The notes below the pieces were generated by a model. It saw nothing but the letters and a program-made list of their open reading frames with translations, ran no database searches and was not told the origin of the DNA. Shown in pieces: positions 1 through 12,552 of a stretch of 64,000 nt of DNA; position 1 is the stretch's first letter, and each line of letters opens with the position of its first letter. The DNA comes from Eledone cirrhosa. Its lineage: Eukaryota; Mollusca; Cephalopoda; Octopoda; Eledonidae. The stretch is taken from NCBI GenBank assembly GCA_964016885.1, contig OZ024744.1, forward strand, positions 65,821,235-65,885,234. The letters are read 5' to 3'. A program made the translations under genes and the position numbers.

Positions 1-135
1 ATGTTAAGGTATTGTTCCCAAAATAAATAATATCAAAATCTCATAGATTTGATATTATGTGAGATAATTATGTAAGGTAAAGCCATTATCGTGAAAATAC
101 AATAGTAAATATAGAGAGTAATGTTAAAGGGTTAA
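1..135 (-). mobile_element. TTAA MITE, partial copy
   Basis: Cut by the window edge. It holds the reverse complement of the family core (bases like tatcaaaatctcatagat, gtgagata, aaaatacaatagtaaatata) and ends aaagggTTAA at 132-135, as in the complete copies at 3025 and 34275. Confidence 0.7.
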
Positions 136-270
136 AATTTGTTTTGCTCTATTTGAAAATATATTGAATTCACTATAAGTTCAGATGTTGATATCTGAAT
201 CAATACAGTCTACAAATGTTAACATTTATATTATACTTCTTCAGTTACATAGGGGTTTATTATTTTACAG

Positions 271-405
271 GCATGTGGATTGGCAGTATCAGTAGAGTGT
301 CAGACATAATGCTTTGCAGCATAGAGTTATGTCCCTTTATGTTCTGGGTTCAAATCCCGTTGAGGTTAACTTTGCCTTTACTGGGTTGATAAAATAAAGC
401 ACAAG
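271..405 (+). repeat. SINE-I, truncated plus copy
   Basis: tRNA-like head tggattggcagtatcagtag, B-box-like ggttcaaatcccg, then the body ggttaactttgcctt and aaaataaagcac. The 3' part is missing. SINE-I is the tRNA-derived family that fills the introns here; its body and head match octopus tRNA-derived SINEs as I know them. Confidence 0.8.
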
Positions 406-510
406 AGTCCACAGAGCGCATTTTAACATGTTACCTACATTAGAAAGGTGGTCTTGTCTAATGTTGGTGCCACAATTCATATTTTAAATTCCATTGAAAG
501 GGCCCATAGA

Positions 511-672
511 AAATAAATAATGGCTTCTACTTTAGGTACAAGGCCAGCAATTACCCAGTGCATTACTGGTAATAAATAATGGCTTCTGATTTAGACACAA
601 GGCCAACAATTTTGGACGAGGGAAAAGTTGATTAAATCAATTTCGGTGTATTACTGGTATTTTATTTTATTG
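511..672 (-). repeat. SINE-I fragments, two in series
   Basis: Two minus-strand 3' ends in tandem, both beginning aataaataatggcttct. The first stops after cattactggt; the second continues to ttattttattgacccc and includes the gggaaaagttgattaaatc segment. Confidence 0.7.
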
Positions 673-892
673 ACCCCATAATCTTTTAGCATTTGACTTG
701 ACTGTATCTGGCCAGTATTCCTTCACCTCTTTCTGTTCAAACTGGCTGTAACTGGCCACGGATATTGATGTTAAGGTTTGTTTTCAAAATAAATAACATC
801 AAAATCTCATAGATTCGATATTATGTGAGATAAAGCCTGTACCATGAAAATACAATAGTAAATATAGAGTAATGTAAATGTTTAAGGGTTAA
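672..892 (-). mobile_element. TTAA MITE, diverged full-length copy
   Basis: It begins with an eroded terminus (cttttagcattt), carries the ggccagtattccttcacctc and atgttaaggtttg internal blocks, and ends gtttaaggg-TTAA at 889-892. Order and orientation match the copy at 10493. Confidence 0.65.
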
Positions 893-928
893 CTATGAAA
901 GGCAAAGCTAACTTCAGTGGAAATAAAT

Positions 929-1383
929 AATAAATAAATATGTATGAGATCTGATTAAGACAAAATAACTTGAAATATACTCAGAATTCTCACACTGATT
1001 AGCTTGAAAAAGAAAAGAATTTTAGTTAACATGAAAATAACACATCATGAAATATCATTAAATAAAATTATATTTTTTAGATAAATACATTGGTAAACAT
1101 TGGGTAGGGTAGTTAATATAATATAATTGAATCCTAAATATTGGTATGGTTTGGACTTGTAACTCCCAAGGGAGTCATAGGGATACCATATTGGCATATG
1201 GCATTTCTTAGAGCATTTTAAAATCTAGTGAAGCCCATCTCCTCTCCAGGCCTCATTACAGAAGATTCCTTCCAGAGAAGGATAAAGAATGGAAGTGAGA
1301 AAGAAATATAGAGGAAGAATTGTCCCCAGTACTAGACTGGTACTTTTTTTTTATTGACTTTTATATTACAAGTACTTATTTGA
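929..1383. other. Non-coding, nothing recognised
   Basis: AT-rich sequence downstream of the last placed KIF26 exon. No exon-like frame, repeat family or RNA gene recognised. Confidence 0.5.
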
Positions 1384-1682
1384 TTAAACTTTGGTGAGTA
1401 GGAGTGATGGTTCCATAATAAAAAGCACCCAGTCCATCCTGCAGGGTGGTAGTGGCAGTGCCACAATAAAACATACCCTGTACATGCTGTGAAGTGGTTA
1501 TCATTAAAAAAGGGTATCCAGCCATAGAAACCAAGCCAAAAATGGAATTATGAGCAAGACCAAGACATGGTCACCTGACCAGTCTGTCTAGTCTCAAAAA
1601 GTGGCAGCTCATTTAACCCATGCAAGCATGGGAAATAGACATAAAAGGGTGATGATGATGATGATCATCATCATCATGGTGG
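1384..1682 (+). repeat. SINE-II 3' half, old copy
   Basis: It has aaaaagcacccagtccatcc, a diverged gggtatccagccatagaaa and a ccatgcaagcatgggaaa tail with a GATGATGATG microsatellite end. The tRNA-like head is absent. Confidence 0.6.
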
Positions 1683-1689
1683 AATGAAA

Positions 1690-2490
1690 TGTCTTGCACT
1701 ATTTGTATCAGATCTTTGCATTCTGGGATCATGTGTAATAGACTTAATCTGCCACCCGGATCAACCCCACTACTTTGTCTTTGGATATCTTTAGTGGAGC
1801 TCACTGTGGCAAACATTGAGCCAGGTTTCCAATCTGAGGATAACTTACTTCATTTCATTCACCAGTCTTGAAGACTCTGAAAAAATACACTCCCTGGTTA
1901 AGTGGGAAGAAGAAAAAAAAATATCGAAGTACCAAATTACATATTAGGAAATCATTTAGGCTGACATAAATCGATGATCACTATTTAGCTCTAGGGTCTC
2001 CTCCTTAAGGGCCTTGGGTGGATACCACCAGGCCTTTGGATGGCTTTAGTCTTTTAGTATATTCCATTCTGTTTCTAGCATTTGGACTAGACCTTCAGTC
2101 TGAGATAATTTGATATATTAATAATATACAGCTTTTTTCAACCCACAAGTTTTAATTTTTTTTTAGCCCCTCCCATTCTCCACCCGGCATTAGTCATGGG
2201 CTCCTTATCAGAGGTCACATGTGCTGCTCTTTCCCATCCCCATACAATAAATTTTAGGATTTATATGCTGTCAGTATAAGTACAGTTTTTAAAAAAAAAT
2301 TATAAGCCCCACTGTGAATAAATTTTGCCATGCTTACAATGTTGAAGCAGATGTTTTTACAGATGGCTATTCCCTTACCCCAATCCCTCAACTGCCAAGT
2401 AGGGAGTTCAGACAAATTATTGTCAACCAGGCAAACTAGGGGTTTTGTTCAAGGATATAATACATCAACCATTGTAAAAATAATAATAAT
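1690..2490. other. Non-coding, nothing recognised
   Basis: No convincing exon or repeat family. Two poly-A/T runs. The short open frames have no recognisable protein similarity. Confidence 0.5.
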
Positions 2491-2495
2491 AGTAA

Positions 2496-2745
2496 TGGAG
2501 GCGTGTGGCTTAGTGGTAAGGGTGTTGGGTTTACCATCATAATGGGTTTGATTCCTGGGTTGTGTTTTGTGTTCTTGAGCAAAACACTTCATTTCACATT
2601 GCTCCAGTATACTCAGCTAAAAATGAATACCAGCTATAGCTGGGGGTTTAACCCTGCCATAGACTGGCATCCTGTCCAGGGGAAAGTCTTGTACTCTCAG
2701 TCACTTCACGCCATGAAATCAGGATAAGCACTGGCCTAACAAGCC
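2496..2745 (+). repeat. SINE-II, diverged copy
   Basis: Head ggaggcgtgtggcttagtgg, then ttgagcaaaacacttcattt and cacattgctccagtatactc, followed by a body unlike the younger copies (gactggcatcctgtccaggg). It may be a separate subfamily with the same tRNA head. Confidence 0.65.
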
Positions 2746-3024
2746 TTCTGGTTTAAGACTGACTTTTAGGATAGTAATATTAGTCATAAGATTTGACTTC
2801 ATAACTGTATAGTCAGTAGTATAATATTTTTAACTTCCCATTCATTGTGTCTTGTAAAATAATATTCTTTTTTAAACTAAATATGCATAACAATATTCCC
2901 CATTCTTTGATACATTCAGAATTCTAACCAGCTTTTAACCTTGATTTCAGGCTGTTGTAAAGTTGTGAGTTTGATTAAACACAAAATGAACTTTGTAGTG
3001 AGGAATTCCTTTTTTTTAAATCAC

Positions 3025-3240
3025 TTAACCCTTTAGCATTTACATTACTCTATATATACTATTGTATTTTCATGGTAAAGGCTTTACCTCACATAATATC
3101 AAATCTACAAGATTTTGATATTATTTATTTTGAGAACAATACCTTAACATCAGTATGAGTGGCCAGTTACAGCCAGTTTGAACAGAAAGAGGTGAGAGAA
3201 TTTTGGCCGGATATGGCCAGTTTAAATGGTAATGGGTTAA
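3025..3240 (+). mobile_element. TTAA MITE, complete 216-bp copy
   Basis: It starts TTAACCCTTTAGCATTTA and ends TTTAAATGGTAATGGGTTAA, giving inverted termini bounded by TTAA on both sides. No coding capacity. The termini (CCC...GGG inside a TTAA duplication) suggest mobilisation by a piggyBac-type transposase; this is inference. Confidence 0.82.
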
Positions 3241-3252
3241 TCAGTCTAAAAG

Positions 3253-3294
3253 CCTCCTCCCCACCCCCAAACTAGTTTGGGGGTGGGGAGGAGG
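3253..3294. repeat. Perfect 42-bp palindrome, purine/pyrimidine arms
   Basis: The left arm is all pyrimidine except near the centre (cctcctccccaccccc), the centre is aaactagttt, and the right arm is its exact complement with no spacer. It lies 12 bp after the MITE end. Confidence 0.95.
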
Positions 3295-3394
3295 AAGAGG
3301 TAAGATCCCAAGCTTGACTTGAATGTTTTGCAACAGAGTACAGTCTTTTAAAGATACTCAAAGATCAAGTGGGGCTGTTAAACTGGACAACAAA

Positions 3395-3600
3395 CCAAGT
3401 TGGTCACAGTGGGATCTGAACTCAGAATGTAAAGAACCAAAATGAATGTTGCAAGGTTAGTCAACCACCCTTAACTGATACTTTATTTATGAACCCTAGA
3501 AGGATGAAAGGAAAAGTTGGCCATGATGGGATTTGAACTCAGAATGTAAGGAGCTGGGATAAATACTGCAAGGCATTATGTTGTACGTTGTATGTTCTTT
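3395..3600 (-). repeat. SINE-I relics, two old copies
   Basis: Two degenerate minus-strand heads, each with a gggatctgaactcagaatg or gggatttgaactcagaatg (reverse B box), separated by a trace of the ctttattt...gaaccct...aaggatgaaagg body. Confidence 0.6.
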
Positions 3601-4080
3601 TAATCCTTCTACAAATTTACTGCCTATAAGTTATTTGCATTGACCAAAAATACAAACAGTAGTCATTATTTGTATCAATCCCAGACAGACAGAAGACAAA
3701 GTAAACCAGAGAGGGATTTGAAGAGATACAATATCGAACATGGTACACTAGAAACTTCCATTTTTTTATAGACTTGTTAATTTGCGATAAGGTAAGTTTT
3801 TACTGGTAAGATGAAACTTTGAGGCTTAGAGTTAGGATTAGAGTGAAGGTGAAAAATAAAAGTTAGAATAAGGGTTAGAGCAAATGTTATGTTATGTTTA
3901 AGATTTATGAGTTAGGCATAAGGTTAGAATTATGGTTAGGCTTAGCAATTAAAGTTATTAATAGAGAAATAAAATGCATGCCTTTGTTAAGCTTCGCCTC
4001 CTGCAGGAAAGGATGGTGGAGGATTTTTCAAAGCTCTGTCTTTCTGGCCCTTCGGCATGTAAAACACAGGAGCGACTTAC
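3601..4080. other. Intron; possible site of an unseen last KIF26 exon
   Basis: AT-rich, with tandem ggttagg-type microrepeats around 3820-3950. No frame resembling the end of a KIF26 tail was recognised. Confidence 0.4.
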
Positions 4081-4201
4081 AGTCAAAGTTCCAAGATGCC
4101 TGTTCAATCAAGAGACGGTCCTTAGCTGAGGTCAACTCCTGCTTAAGTTCTTCTTGCTTGTTTAAAAGTTCAAGCACTCTTTCTCGACGTTGTTCATAGA
4201 C
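4081..4201 (-). CDS. KIF26: KIF26 exon: C-terminal coiled coil
   Basis: 121 nt, acceptor aatctacacag, donor GTAAGT (a perfect consensus). It encodes [20 protein letters not shown], then [20 protein letters not shown], a heptad-rich helix like the KIF26A/B C-terminus. Reading on past the donor gives only about 16 unrelated residues before a stop, so splicing to a further exon is more likely. That exon would lie in 1-4080 or beyond the window and was not recognised. The (GA)n tract at 4235-4302 lies just upstream of the acceptor. Confidence 0.88.
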
Positions 4202-4231
4202 CTGTGTAGATTGAAGAGGAAAGTAAAGTAA

Positions 4232-4302
<71 letters not shown>

Positions 4303-7300
4303 ACAGATTGGTGTTGTGTAATATTTTGAGGCTGTAGAATTCAGGAAAATCTTTCATTCATTCATTTTACCACTCCACTTGAGACAAATCCTACAACTCC
4401 TCTTTAGACCTCACAATCCTACATTACCAATTACCGCACCAAGGTCTTGAACTTTACATTTTACACCAAGGTGAACAAATCCCAAAGTATGTTCTGTGGC
4501 TGGGGCTGAATCAAGAATCATAGTTCAACTATTAAACATAGTTCCCCCCGAGTCATTTGACGAAGTCCCATCTTTTCACAAATAACTACTGTCACATGTA
4601 TGATATAAGGTGCATCACCAACCAGTGTTTTTATGGAGACACCACCTCTAAGTAATTGTTAACTAAGGCCAAAGAGCTCATTATATATCCAAGATACATA
4701 ACTAGTATTTCAATGGTTTTCACTGGGAATCTATAACCCTGGACAAGGACCCATACCAGGTGCTGTCAGGTAAAGTCAACTGATACCACCTCAAGGTGAT
4801 TGCCAGTCAAGCCCAAAGAGTTCATCACCTACACATGAGACATAGTGTTAGCTGGAGTCAGCTGTGTTTATAATTCATATCGTGTAGGTAAGTAATGTTC
4901 TATTTTGTGGCCTAATTTCAGTGGAATTAAATATACATGAATATGAATTTGTAAACACATTTATTCAAAGACCATACTATAATTGTGACTCATGTTTGGC
5001 AGGCTTGTTTTGACCTGAGGTTAATGACTGAGATCGATACTCACTACCAGAGAAGCTTTTGATTTATTGGGGTAATCTTATCCTGGAAAATGAACCTAAC
5101 TACAGCTGTCACTCACAATCTAGTATGACTTGGTAGTCTGTACCATGCTTAGGTGACCATCCAGTTGGAAGCAGACATAGATACACTCAGTTTCATTCTT
5201 TCCTCTCTCCCTTGCTTCAGCAGAACACCCCCAGGATGTGAGAGGTGGAAAGAGAGAGGGGGCTATACTAACATTAGGCTGATACTTTCTTTATTAACTC
5301 TGAAAGAATGAAAGGCAAAGAAATGGACATTGGTAAGATTTGAACCCAGAACACAGAGGCTATGGACAAATGTCAATGCTTTAATGCCTCTGTCAAATTG
5401 ACTGGCTTGATGGGAAATGTTGTAGATTATATTATGTACCTTATTGCACTTAAGTAGATTATACTTTTGAGTTGTGTCACAGTTATAGAAGACAAGCAAT
5501 ATGGTACAAGCAAGCAAGCCTTACCAAAATATCATGTGATGCCCATAAGAGTTATTCCAGTGCTATCATCTACAACAAAGGTTCTCAACAGGGGGCATAT
5601 GCACCCCCAAGGGGCGTTTTGGAACTCCAGGGGGGGGGGGGCGTTTGGGAGCAAGGGGGCATTAGGGGGGCGTTTGGAGCTTTAGGGTGCACTGGAAGGC
5701 TCTTTACTTTGGTAACTTTTATAAGCCATATTTGTATGTCTTTGAGACAGCCAGTGTGAATGCATTTGCATGGGCATGAAAACAGCATAACTATAGTTTG
5801 ACCGCAGCTGTGAGCAGGTGTGTAGGCGTGTTTAGACATTAACCGGCAATTGAGATCCTAACAACGGAAAAACCCACAGTCAACTGGGTCAAGGACACTT
5901 CAAGCTCAGCCAGTTTGAATCTTGTCTTTGCTTCACCGATAACAATGTATTTCATGTCTGAAATTATTGACTCAACTGTAACGAGTTAACAATATGTAGA
6001 TCTATTTTATTTCCTATTGTATAAATAATATTACAAATAAAAAAAAGAAAAAAAAACACAGAAGCGGGTAGCACACACATCTAGGACCACATACAACACA
6101 TAAGCAGGTAGCACACACATCTAGGACCACACACAACACAATCAGATAATACACACATCTAGGACCACATACAACACATAAGCAGGAAATACACACATCT
6201 AGGACCACATACAACATATAAGCAGGTAATACACACATCTAGGACCACATGCAACACATAAGGAGGTAGCACACACATCTATGACCACATACAACACACA
6301 GGCAGGTAATACATACATTTAGGACCACATACAACACATAAGCAGGTAATACAAACATCTAGGACCACATACAACACATAATCAGGTAATACAAACATCT
6401 AAGGCGGGTAAAATTCCCGAGATCCATGGACGAGTTCTCTCCAGAGGTCTCTGTCCCTCATTATCGCTGCCATGTCCTGCGTCTCCAACAGACCAGTGTC
6501 TGTCCTTAGGGCATCAACTTACAGGCTTATGGAATCCCCAAGAGGATAGTGGACCTGATATCACTGCTCTACACCAACACCAAAGCCCAAGTCATTACAC
6601 CTGATGGGATGACAGAGTTCTTTGAGATACTGGCTGGAGTGCTCCAGGGAGATACATTGGCTCCCTACCTTTTTATCATTGTAGTGGACTATTGTATGCA
6701 CCTTGCACTGGAGAAACACCAGGACTCTGGCTTTACTGTAGCACCGGCTCAGAGCAGGAGAGTTAGGGCGAAAAAGGTATTGGATGCTGAATTTGCCGAC
6801 GACATAGTTTTGGTGACAAATACAGTGAAGGAGGCAGAGGATTTGATGCGGGAGGTTGAGACTGTGTCGATGAGTATGGGGCTGAGAATGAATGAGACTA
6901 AAACAAAATATCTGGTAGAGAATGTTGAGAAGCCAGAGGGGATCATTAATGTAGGCGGGAAGCCACTAGAATTGGTTGAGGGCTTCCTGTATTTGGGAGC
7001 AAAGATTGGGAATACGGAAGATGATGTGGTTGAGAGGAAGAGCAAAACCTGGGCGGCGTGCCACAGCTTGAGATTGGTGTGGAAGTCGGACCTTCGTAAA
7101 GACCTGAAAGTCCGCCTCTTCATTGCTGTAGTGGAGTCTGTGCTGCTGTACGGGTCTGAGACTTGGACACTGACCAAGAAACTCACTCAGATGGTGGATG
7201 GGTGCTAGACGAGAATGCTGAGGATGGCTCTGAACATTAATCAGTATACACTGAGGATGAAAAACTCAGAGCTGTATGGGAGCATCCCAAAAGTCAGCTC

Positions 7301-10300
7301 AAAAGTGACACAGAGGAGACTGAGGTTAGCTGGACATGCTCACCGACATCCAGAGTTGACATTGCACTCAGTGCTCCTGTGAGAGCCCCTACATGGACAC
7401 ACTAGAAGAGGAAGACCAAGGTTAATGTATGTTGATACAAACATCTAGGACTACATACAACACATAATAAGGTAATACATACATCTAGGACCACATGCAA
7501 TACATAAGCAGGTAATACATACATCTAGGACTACCTACAACACACAGGCAGGTAATATATACATCTAGGACCAAATACAACACGCATTGTATCATGTGCT
7601 ACGGATGACGCAAGAGCAATGGCCGGCCAACATAAGGGTTTCGTCACTCTTCTGAAGAGAGAAAAATCTATCTGTATTTGTCGTTCATCGACAACACTTG
7701 GCTGCGAAGAAACTCAGCAAGCCACTGAGCAAGTCCTTGCAGGTGGCCCTTGATGTCATCAATTTTATCAAACGGCATTCCCTCAATGAACAAATTTTCC
7801 GGCAACTGTGCCAAGATAATGACGAAGAATTCGTCAAGTTGTTCCTTCATAATGAAGTGAGGTGGCTTTCAAAGAGCAAGTGCCTTACTCACTTCTTTGA
7901 ACTGTTCGACTATATCATTGAGTTTCTGCGAGGACGCAACACAGAACTGTACAAGAACCCCTCGATGTGAGGCAAAACTGCGCCTACCTCACCGACATCG
8001 TTGACAAATGCAATAGTGTCATTTTGGCTTTGCAGGGGAAGAAGATCACCTTACTTAAAGCAAGGAATGCTGTGAAAACATTCCTGGCCAAATTGAATGT
8101 CATCAAAAGGAATCTTTGTTGACGGGAATTCTATAATTTTCCTAGTGTCGCCAATGTTCAAAACATTGTAAGCGATGACCAACTCCAAATTTATATCGCT
8201 CACCTCCGTGCGCTACAAAACAACATGAGAGAACGGTTTGTCGACCTTTTGCTGATGGACATCCCAATGTGGGTAGCAGATCCCTTCATAGCTAACGTCG
8301 ATGATTTGGACGTTATATTTCAGGAAGAATTCATTGAACTTCAAGCAGATGACATGATCAAAATTAGATTTCCCAAAATAGGTGAACCCCTTTATTGGAT
8401 GCAAGAGGAAATTCAGCGTCGATTTCCACACCTACATGCAGAGGCTAAGAGATTTGCTCTGCCTTTTCCAAGCTCATACTTAGTCGAGAGGAGGTTTGGT
8501 GCTATTTCCAGACTGCACAGTAAGGCTCGCAACTGCTACAATGTAATTACACATGGAGATCTCCGGCTACATCTTACGAAAATCCAGCCTGACGTCAAAG
8601 AGTTAGCTAGACTCCATAAAGTTCAAGGGTCCCATTGAAATGAGGTCAAAGTTAAAGTAAGTTGATTTATCCGAAAACTTGGATATGCTAACTAAAGTAA
8701 ACTAACAATTTTTTTTATTTGTACTTGCAGTCTGACTGGAAACCATCTACTACAATTCACTTACTCATTTGTTGTATATATTTTACCATTTACTAATAAA
8801 TATACCCTCCCGCGTGGTCATGAAAACCCTCTTCCGTGGTCTCTAAGCTCACAAAGCAGAGGTGACATCAAGTTAGATATCAACATTTATTCTGTCCATT
8901 TCATTAAAGGGAAAGCTTTGAAATGATATAATTGCCACTTTCTTCCAGATAAGAGCACTCTTGGGATAGACAGATTTGCTCTTGTATAAATGTTCAAAAT
9001 AGTTGGTATCGCCCGGTGGGAATATAACAAATTCAACTGGTCCTTATTCATAAAAAAGAACATTTATGTTCTTTTTTTTGAAATTTATATATTTCCTTTC
9101 AAGGAATGTATTTATACTCTCAGCTGCCTGCAATGGTATCTTTGGAATATTGTTAATCAATTTTTTAGTAATCTACAGATATCAAAATCAGTAGTATATT
9201 GAAAAATGGAAAAATAGGGTAGGGGGCGTTTCGTGATTTCGAGGGACAAAAGGGTTGAACCTGTGATCTACAACAATACTATACATGTGTGTGTTTGTCT
9301 AAAAAATTATTAGAAGAGAAACTCCAGCGTCCCTTGTTGGGGCTTGTGATAAGTGTACTAGTCTTTTACATTATACATTTTTTTGTTTTTGTTTTTTTTC
9401 TTTTAATGATTCAAAAAAATATAAATTGTGTTTATATATAATAATTTCTACTAAAGGCAATTTGGGGAGAAGGGAAAATCGATTAAATCAACCCCAGTGC
9501 ATTACTGGTACTTTATTTTATCGACCCCATAAGGATGAAAGGCAAAGCTAACCTCAGTGGGATTTGAACTCAGAACATAAAGGGCTGTAACTCAATCCCA
9601 CAAAGCATGTTGTCTGATGCTCCACTGATACTGTCAATCCAACATATAATGATTATAAATAATTGTTTTGAGGGAATAATCCCTTACACAGTGTCACACA
9701 GTTTCAATCTCATAGGAGAGGGAAAATGATATGTTGTGAGGTTCATGCTTATTCTAATGTATATAGCACCTCTATTTGTTTCCACAACAAGTGTTCCAGT
9801 TGTTTGAACAACGGAACAGCTTGATCCTGAGATTAAGGTGTAAGTGGCTGAGCATTCCACAGACACATGTACCCCTAATGTAGTTCTCTGAGAAATTTTG
9901 AATATGAAATAAAGTGTCTTGCTTAAGGGCTCAATGCACCACCAGGAATTGAACTCATGACTGTATGATTGTGAGTTTTCACTATCTTAATGTAATGGTA
10001 TTTATTAGTTGTTTGTGGATGAAAGTTTTTACCTTACCTCAAGTTCATCTTTCCGTCTACGGTGCATCCGCTCAACGTCTTCACTATCATAATTACGAAT
10101 TTCCATTGGCTCATCCTTTAGTTTCTGAATTTGTCGTGTATCAACCCAGGCTTTTGATGAAGGACTAGGTGGTACCTGTTGACCATTTGCATCTCCCTTT
10201 AAACCACAAAGGGGACTTCCCGATGCTGACCTAGCTGGAGCAGAACGACTACGACGGGACCCTGAAATAGTAAAAAACAACAACAACAATATTAAACAAC

Positions 10301-12107
10301 ATCTTAGTATTACAAGTCTATGGACATGTAATCTGTATGATCTATCATACTCTACGATAATATCTTGTCAGCCTTACAATGCTTCTTTGTCTATCGTCCA
10401 TACACAATCTCTGTACTATACTATAATGTTTCTCTGTCTAACTGAATTTGTTCTCACTCTCTGGTTACCCTCAATAAATCAATGGCTACTTGTTAACCCT
10501 TTAAACCAGCCATATCCAGCCAGAATTCTCTCACCTCCTTCTGCTCAAACCGGCCATTATCGGCTGCTTAGACTTATGTTAAAGTATTGTTCTCAAAATA
10601 AATATCAAAATCTCGTAGATTCAATATTATGTGAGATAATAATTGTTTCTACTTTTGGCACAAGGCCAGCAATTACCCAGTGTATTACTGGTACTTTATT
10701 TTATCGACCCCATAAGGATGAAAGGCAAAGTTAACCTCGGCGGGACAGATAATAATGTGAGATAAAATGTTTACCATGAAAATACAATAGCAAATATAGA
10801 GTAATGTAAATGCTAGGGGGTTAAATTGATGGTTACCTTTAAAATGATAGTTACTTTTATTCAATCAAAGGTTACCTCGTCAGTCTCCAGTTAATATTAT
10901 TTAGTCAATAGTTAAACTTGTTTAGTCAATGGTTACTTTTGTTTAGTCAATGGTTATTTACATTAACCTTTTAGCATTTACATTACTCTATATTTACTAT
11001 TATATTTTCATGGTAAACAATTTCACATAATTATCTCACATATTGAATCGTTGAGATTTTGATATTATTTATTTGATATTATTTGATATTATTTGATATT
11101 ATTTATTCCAACTGAATATGGCTGGTTTAAATACTAAAGGGTTAAGCTGACAGTTACCCTCATTATGGTGATGACATTGGTTATCATCGTAGTTCAGCTA
11201 ACAGTGGAACTCTTGTATGCCCATCATTCATATATACATATGAGAACAGGACACATCTAAACACAACCTTATTGTTAGAAATACAGATACAACATCACTA
11301 GGAACATGTATGTATTCATGAAGATATTTTTAAAAAGAATTTCAAATAGTTGCTTCTACTTTTGGCACAAGGCCAGCAATTATCCCAGTACAATACTGGT
11401 ACTTTATTTTATCGACCCTGAAAGGATGAAAGGCAAAGTTAACCTCGGTGGGATTTGAACTCAAATCATAAAGGGACGGAACTCTATGCTGCAAAGCATG
11501 GCGTCTGACCCTCTACCGATACTGCCAATCCAACATTGTTTTCTCTGTCTTGTAAAAATGGTTTGTCTTCTTGTGTATGAGTATCAGTAGGCTTCAACCA
11601 AGTTAAAATTTAGATGACTTGAATCACTAAGGGAGATTCTCTGTAGACACTTTACTTGATCAATCTAGCAGTCAGATCACTAACAACAAATACTTTAACG
11701 TCTTTAACCCTTCAACATCTACATTACTCTATATTTACTATTGTATTTTCATGGTAAAGGCTCACATAATATCGAAACTATGAGATTTTGATATTATTTA
11801 TTTTGAGAACAATACCTTAACATCAGGATGCAAGAAAGAAAATAACTCCAGCAAAGACATAATATATTTTTTAGTCCACTCCCTTACATCCAGGATTGCC
11901 TCGGAAATGTAACTTTTTACTCAATCTTGCTGCACGATAATGGTTAAATAATCAAGTGGCTATGATTGTCATTGAAATATGTATCACGCCCTTATTAATA
12001 AAGGTCTCCTTTAACATCTACAACTTCACATTATTATAACTCCATCATCCTTATTTTGAAGAAGTAATATGGTGTTGAGTGTTTGAGTTGAATTGCATCT
12101 ATGTCTA

Positions 12108-12176
<69 letters not shown>

Positions 12177-12478
12177 TTGTGTCTCCCTATTTATATACAT
12201 ATATATATACCTGCTATAGTTACATAGCTTCTAATTGAATGGAAGGAAGCATGGGTGGCATGTTGGTGTAATGGTAACACATTGGTCCGGCAAACCAAAG
12301 ATGTGGGTTTGTGTCCCATATACGTCAAAACTCATCCTTTTTCCATTCAGAGGTTTTTTTTAACATCCCAACTCACAGACTAATTCTATTTAGTCAAATA
12401 CGACATAAGCACATGTTACTACCTAATTTTCAAATTCGCTAGCTGTTTCTAAACAAAGCTTGCTTTGTATCTATATAC

Positions 12479-12511
<33 letters not shown>

Positions 12512-12517
12512 CCTTTC

Positions 12518-12552
<35 letters not shown>

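Larger units (their letters stand above)
5576..9265 (+). mobile_element. hAT-type DNA transposon, 3.69 kb, complete ends
   Basis: The left end is CAAAGGTTCTCAAC and the right end, reverse-complemented, is CACAGGTTCAACCC: imperfect inverted repeats of the hAT type. It is flanked on both sides by the same 8 bp, ATCTACAA (5568-5575 and 9266-9273), the duplication length made by hAT transposases. Inside, in order: a G-rich subterminal region, a ~40-bp minisatellite (6060-6401) split by a reverse-transcriptase fragment (6402-7434), the rest of the minisatellite (7435-7583), and a broken ZBED/SCAND3-like hAT transposase (7586-8638). The element sits in the KIF26 intron between exons 10038-10261 and 4081-4201. 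The transposase N-terminus is not visible. Confidence 0.85.

Noticed and set aside
4028..4080. C-terminal extension of the coiled-coil exon to a stop at 4028
   Set aside because: A perfect GTAAGT donor follows WNFD, and the extra residues do not look like a KIF26 end; intron retention is less likely than splicing.
6749..7186. Minus-strand 145-codon open frame
   Set aside because: Antisense shadow of the LINE-E reverse transcriptase fragment.
8225..8638. Domesticated ZBED/SCAND3-type host gene
   Set aside because: The 137-codon frame is clean, but the upstream parts are frameshifted and the whole lies within intact hAT ends with a target duplication.
12243..12330. Functional tRNA gene
   Set aside because: A-box-like and B-box-like stretches are present but acceptor arms do not pair and a non-tRNA body follows, as in a SINE.
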